Source: Caryophanales bacterium UBA6259
GTDB lineage: Bacteria; Bacillota; Bacilli; Tepidibacillales; Tepidibacillaceae
NCBI GenBank assembly: GCA_002441135.1
Contig: DJVJ01000041.1
Coordinates: forward strand, 32,002 to 96,001
DNA: 64,000 bases
Direction of reading: 5' to 3'
Shown here: piece by piece, positions 61,559 to 64,000 of the stretch
Layout: each line of letters begins with the position of its first letter
Numbering within the stretch: the first letter of the stretch is position 1
Program-made: the position numbers and the translations under genes
Notes under the pieces: model-generated
Databases searched by the model: none
What the model was told of the DNA's origin: nothing
The model's input: only the letters and a program-made list of their open reading frames with translations

Positions 61559-62596
61559 ATGACAATAAAAATGGTGATTAATGGATTTGGAAGGATTGGT
61601 CGTATGGTTTTTCGACGTGCTCTTCAATTTCCTGAAATACAAATTGTAGCGATAAACGCAAGCTACCCGGTAGAAACATTAGCTCATATGCTAAAATATG
61701 ATTCGGTTCATGGTAAACTACAGGCAGAAATTCAAACTACTGAGCATTCCATAATAGTAAATGGAAAAGAAACGGTAATTTTTTCAGACAGAAATCCAGA
61801 AAACTTGCCTTGGAGAGAGCTTGATATTGATGTTGTAGTGGAAGCAACAGGGAAATTCAGAGAAAAAGAAAAGGCAGAAAAACATATTTTAGCTGGAGCT
61901 AAGAAGGTAGTAATTACTGCACCTTCCAAAGGAGAAGACAGAACGATTGTTATGGGCGTAAATCATGACACCTATAATTATGAAACTGACCATGTCATCT
62001 CTAATGCATCATGCACAACCAATTGTTTAGCACCGGTTGCCAAAGTATTACATGAAAACTTCCATATTGAACATGGTATGATGACTACTGTTCATTCTTA
62101 TACAAATGATCAAAGAGTATTAGATAATATGCATAAGGATCTAAGAAGAGCCAGAACTGCTGGCCAATCCATTATCCCAACAACTACAGGTGCCGCTAAA
62201 GCAGTTTCTCTTGTTTTACCAGAGCTTGAGGGAAAATTACATGGTATGGCATTAAGAGTACCAACACCAGATGTATCGATTGTTGATTTAGTTGTAAATG
62301 TTTCTGAAAAGGTTGATGTTGAAACAGTAAATGCTGCATTAAAGAAAGCAAGCCAAAATGAAATGAAGGGTATTATTCAATATTGTGATGAGCCTTTAGT
62401 ATCTGCTGACTTTATTGGGAATGATCATTCCTCAATTGTAGATTCCCTTTCTACAATGGTTATTGGTGAGCATCAAGTTAAAGTGATGGCATGGTATGAT
62501 AATGAGTGGGGATATTCCTGTAGAGTAGTTGATCTTGTTAGATATGTTGCTCAAGGTGAAACGGCAAAAAAAGTGGATAAAGTACTTACAGCATAA
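61559..62596 (+). CDS. gapB: Glyceraldehyde-3-phosphate dehydrogenase, GapB type (gluconeogenic)
   Basis: A 345-residue enzyme. It has INGFGRIGRMVFRRAL, the catalytic SNASCTTNCLAPV, substrate-site TVHSYTNDQ and AWYDNEWGYSCRVVDL. The dinucleotide loop reads INASYP where glycolytic NAD enzymes have an Asp (IND), a sign of NADP preference and so of the gluconeogenic GapB. speD lies downstream as in B. subtilis, but with a convergent SASP gene between. ATG at 61559 with GAGAGGAG upstream. Confidence 0.92.
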   Translation: MTIKMVINGFGRIGRMVFRRALQFPEIQIVAINASYPVETLAHMLKYDSVHGKLQAEIQTTEHSIIVNGKETVIFSDRNPENLPWRELDIDVVVEATGKFREKEKAEKHILAGAKKVVITAPSKGEDRTIVMGVNHDTYNYETDHVISNASCTTNCLAPVAKVLHENFHIEHGMMTTVHSYTNDQRVLDNMHKDLRRARTAGQSIIPTTTGAAKAVSLVLPELEGKLHGMALRVPTPDVSIVDLVVNVSEKVDVETVNAALKKASQNEMKGIIQYCDEPLVSADFIGNDHSSIVDSLSTMVIGEHQVKVMAWYDNEWGYSCRVVDLVRYVAQGETAKKVDKVLTA

Positions 62597-62607
62597 TTTT
62601 GCATATG

Positions 62608-62638
62608 ATAAGGGGAGAATTTTTGATTCTCCCCTTAT
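62608..62638 (+). terminator. Hairpin terminator after gapB
   Basis: ATAAGGGGAGAAT pairs perfectly over 13 bases with ATTCTCCCCTTAT. The tail is only moderately T-rich, and a second hairpin follows. Confidence 0.75.
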
Positions 62639-62645
62639 GCTATTT

Positions 62646-62680
62646 ACGGTACCATATTTCCAAATGGTATCGTTTTATTT
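62646..62680. terminator. Second terminator between gapB and the SASP gene
   Basis: ACGGTACCAT (62646-62655) pairs with ATGGTATCGT (62664-62673) through one G-T pair, then TTTATTTAG. It lies just downstream of the convergent SASP gene. Confidence 0.7.
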
Positions 62681-62703
62681 AGTTGTATCATTAAACTTGA
62701 CGA

Positions 62704-62922
62704 TTATTGACCTGCTAATTGCTGCTCAGCCATTTGTACTAATCGACGAGTAATATGACCTCCGATTGCACCATTGTCACGAGAAGCAATGTTACCCATA
62801 TAACCATCTTGAGGAACTTGAATTCCTAATTCATTAGCAATTTCAAACTTTAATTGATCTAAAGCTTGACCTGCTTGAGGAACAACTAACCAGTTGCTGG
62901 AGCGCTCTTGACCTTGTGCCAT
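62704..62922 (-). CDS. Alpha/beta-type small acid-soluble spore protein
   Basis: A 72-residue DNA-binding protein that coats and protects spore DNA. It has the family start NWLVVPQAGQALDQLKFEIA, where Glu27-Ile28 is the GPR protease cleavage site used at germination, and the conserved second half YMGNIASRDNGAIGGHITRRLV. ATG at 62922 with a perfect AAAGGAGGTG. A SigG-like promoter is placed just upstream. Confidence 0.96.
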   Translation of the reverse strand: MAQGQERSSNWLVVPQAGQALDQLKFEIANELGIQVPQDGYMGNIASRDNGAIGGHITRRLVQMAEQQLAGQ

Positions 62923-62954
62923 GTGTTGTCACCTCCTTTTGTTTTGTAATAGTA

Positions 62955-62983
62955 TTGTATGTTGATGTGACAAATATAATACA
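62955..62983 (-). promoter_or_regulatory. Candidate SigG promoter of the SASP gene
   Basis: On the minus strand TGTATT (62983-62978) and CATACAA (62961-62955) are 16 bp apart, close to SigG spacing and consensus. The last base of each box deviates. Confidence 0.35.
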
Positions 62984-63112
62984 GGTAAGTCATTCCTATG
63001 ATGTCAAAGAAAAGTAAATTTTTAAGAAAAAAATTATTGCAAAATAATTATAAAACAAGTATACTTGGATTCGTGAACTTCGTTATACATCATAAATAAT
63101 TAAGGAACCAGT

Positions 63113-63199
63113 CATCTACTTAAAGGGTTAGGACCTCATCGGACTAACTTGCCCCCGTGGTAGATAAGCTAGGTCCCGCATGCTTGAAAGGGCATGGTC
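63113..63199 (+). ncRNA. Structured speD leader with potential pseudoknot
   Basis: Four short arms interlock: ATCTAC (63114-63119) pairs with GTAGAT (63160-63165), and AGGACCT (63130-63136) pairs with AGGTCC (63171-63176), giving an H-type pseudoknot. A hairpin CATGC/GCATG (about 63179-63195) follows. GTTAG (63127-63131) can alternatively pair with CTAAC (63144-63148), which competes with the second stem. It lies 28 bp before the speD start and is more GC-rich than the flanks. It matches none of the riboswitch classes I know; a cis-regulatory RNA is inferred. Confidence 0.5.
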
Positions 63200-63226
63200 T
63201 TACTAATTTTACAAGGGGGAATAACG

Positions 63227-63616
63227 ATGGATACAATGGGACGTCATGTTATCGCCGAGTTATGGGGTTGTAATACTGACAAATTGAATGATCTTAAGTT
63301 TGTTGAAAAAATGATGGTGGATGCAGCATTAGAAGCTGGTGCAGAAATTCGTGAGGTTGCATTTCATAAGTTTGCGCCTATGGGAGTTAGTGGAGTTGTA
63401 ATTATTTCAGAATCACATCTAACAATTCATAGCTTCCCTGAACATGGATATGCAAGTATTGATGTTTATACTTGTGGTGATCGTATTGATCCAAGGGTGG
63501 CAGCTGATTTTATTACGAATCAATTAGAAGCAACTACACGCGAATCCGTGCAAGTTCCACGTGGAATGGGTCCAGTAACTATTGATCCAATGAAAGTGGA
63601 AACATTTGCAAAATAA
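63227..63616 (+). CDS. speD: S-adenosylmethionine decarboxylase proenzyme
   Basis: A 129-residue proenzyme of polyamine (spermidine) synthesis. Autocleavage occurs between Glu62 and Ser63 in IISESHLTIHSFPE, the Ser becoming the pyruvoyl cofactor; position 63 equals that of B. subtilis SpeD. Other catalytic landmarks are HSFPEHGYASIDVYTCG. ATG at 63227 with AAGGGGG upstream; the frame extends back to 63194, but that would pass the ribosome site. A structured leader precedes it, a terminator follows. Confidence 0.95.
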   Translation: MDTMGRHVIAELWGCNTDKLNDLKFVEKMMVDAALEAGAEIREVAFHKFAPMGVSGVVIISESHLTIHSFPEHGYASIDVYTCGDRIDPRVAADFITNQLEATTRESVQVPRGMGPVTIDPMKVETFAK

Positions 63617-63630
63617 AATAAAAAGTACGT

Positions 63631-63661
63631 AAAAGAAGGATAGTATATCCTTCTTTTTTTA
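63631..63661 (+). terminator. Rho-independent terminator after speD
   Basis: AAAAGAAGGATA pairs with TATCCTTCTTTT over a three-base loop, followed by T residues. Confidence 0.9.
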
Positions 63662-63674
63662 ATTTATTTTCTCA

Positions 63675-63703
63675 TTGACGGCTGTATAATATTCTGTTAA
63701 CAT
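63675..63703 (+). promoter_or_regulatory. SigA-type promoter ahead of the lysine riboswitch
   Basis: TTGACG (63675-63680) and TAACAT (63698-63703) with 17 bp between. A TATAAT at 63685-63690 lacks a matching -35. Confidence 0.5.
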
Positions 63704-63751
63704 AAAATAGTTATTTTGTTTAACGTTACAAGTGAATAGAAGTGAAAAGCA

Positions 63752-63915
63752 AGGATAGAGGCGCGATTCTTAAGATTAGATATACTTTAAGGGCAATTGG
63801 GTATATTGAAAGGAAGAATCGCCGAAGTATATAGCTTTTGCCCAAAGGCTATATGGCTGGTTTTGTATAAAATATATGCAAGACTGTCACAAATATTTTG
63901 TGGAGAACTATCTGT
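63752..63915 (+). promoter_or_regulatory. Lysine riboswitch (L box)
   Basis: The conserved L-box blocks appear in order: GATAGAGGCGCGA (from 63754), GAAAGGAAGAATCGCCGAAG, GGCTGG, and ACTGTCAC with TGGAGAACTATCTG at the end. AGATTCTTCC-type arms and the central five-way core arrangement correspond to the B. subtilis lysC leader. It should shut down transcription of a lysine-synthesis or lysine-transport gene when lysine is abundant, through the terminator just downstream. That gene lies beyond the window. Confidence 0.93.
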
Positions 63916-63944
63916 TTTTCCAAGCGTTTATATATTTTGTCGAT

Positions 63945-63980
63945 AAACCTTGGGAGCAGATTGCTCTCAAGGTTTTTTCT
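63945..63980 (+). terminator. Expression-platform terminator of the lysine riboswitch
   Basis: AAACCTTGGGAGC pairs with GCTCTCAAGGTTT, with one G-T pair and an AGATT loop, followed by TTTTTTCT. The group II intron-like sequence begins 3 bp later. Confidence 0.88.
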
Positions 63981-63982
63981 AT

Positions 63983-64000
63983 GTGCGCCCAGCATGGGCG
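63983..64000 (+). mobile_element. 5' end of a probable class C group II intron
   Basis: The final 18 bases, GTGCGCCCAGCATGGGCG, match the consensus 5' end of bacterial group II introns (GUGYG) and closely the class C intron of Oceanobacillus iheyensis, which begins GUGUGCCCGGCAUGGGUG. Domain I would begin with the CGCCC/GGGCG hairpin seen here. Class C introns insert directly after intrinsic terminators, as here, with the T-rich TTTTCTAT as exon-binding site. The rest, including any reverse transcriptase, is outside the window. Confidence 0.6.

Noticed and set aside
62529..62753. A 74-codon plus-strand frame at the end of gapB
   Set aside because: It begins inside gapB in another frame and runs through two hairpin terminators into the opposite strand of the SASP gene.

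Overview
The window reads as a chromosomal segment of a low-GC, endospore-forming member of the Bacillales. The evidence is a germinant-receptor operon, YheC/YheD coat-associated proteins, ytrH/ytrI, ytaF, an alpha/beta-type SASP, and B. subtilis-like gene order in several blocks: ytpI-ytoI...ytrI-ytrH-dnaE-ytsJ-accDA-pfkA-pyk, citZ-icd-mdh, phoPR-polA-mutM-ytaF-coaE, and gapB-speD. I cannot fix the genus from the sequence alone. No rRNA, tRNA, CRISPR array, prophage or complete insertion sequence was seen.

Layout. 1-3.0 kb: the end of a periplasmic-binding-fold (probably regulatory) protein, then a tungstate-type ABC transporter (tupABC). 3.2-7.2 kb: glucose-type PTS operon (EIICBA, HPr, enzyme I). 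7.2-11.4 kb: a tiny Cys/His protein, a BaiN/YtfP flavoprotein, an alpha/beta hydrolase and an orphan membrane histidine kinase. 11.4-16.7 kb (minus strand): germination receptor operon in the order A, C, small D-like subunit, B, B. 17-23.6 kb: a secreted NlpC/P60 protein and a minus-strand run of four YheC/YheD ATP-grasp paralogues plus a GNAT enzyme. 23.7-32.5 kb: yheB, yheA, ytkL, ytpI, ytoI, a ytzJ-like gene, ytrI/ytrH and dnaE. 32.7-41.3 kb: malic enzyme, a GntR/FCD regulator, accD-accA, pfkA-pyk, a thioesterase, fxsA and ytwI. 41.7-45.6 kb: citrate synthase, icd and mdh. 46.1-51.7 kb: a five-gene oligopeptide ABC operon sitting between mdh and phoPR. 51.8-61.3 kb: phoPR, a prohibitin-like protein, polA, mutM, ytaF, coaE and a lytic transglycosylase. 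61.5-64 kb: gapB, a SASP gene, speD and a lysine riboswitch.

How the genes work together. Sugar uptake (PTS), glycolysis (pfkA, pyk), malate/pyruvate exchange (ytsJ), fatty-acid initiation (accDA), the first TCA steps and gluconeogenic gapB make this a central-carbon region. Plausible control sites are a GntR-type operator before ytsJ, a cre box before icd and a CcpN-like box in the gapB promoter. The second theme is sporulation and germination.

Most notable observations: (i) the last 18 bases match the 5' end of a class C group II intron placed directly behind the lysine-riboswitch terminator; (ii) the speD leader can form a pseudoknot; (iii) the citZ position holds a mitochondrial-type citrate synthase; (iv) the gntR leader has mutually exclusive hairpins resembling an attenuator; (v) yheCD is expanded to four genes; (vi) the receptor operon has two B genes and a D-like subunit. 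Functions rest on recognising protein families and motifs by eye. No database search or folding program was run.
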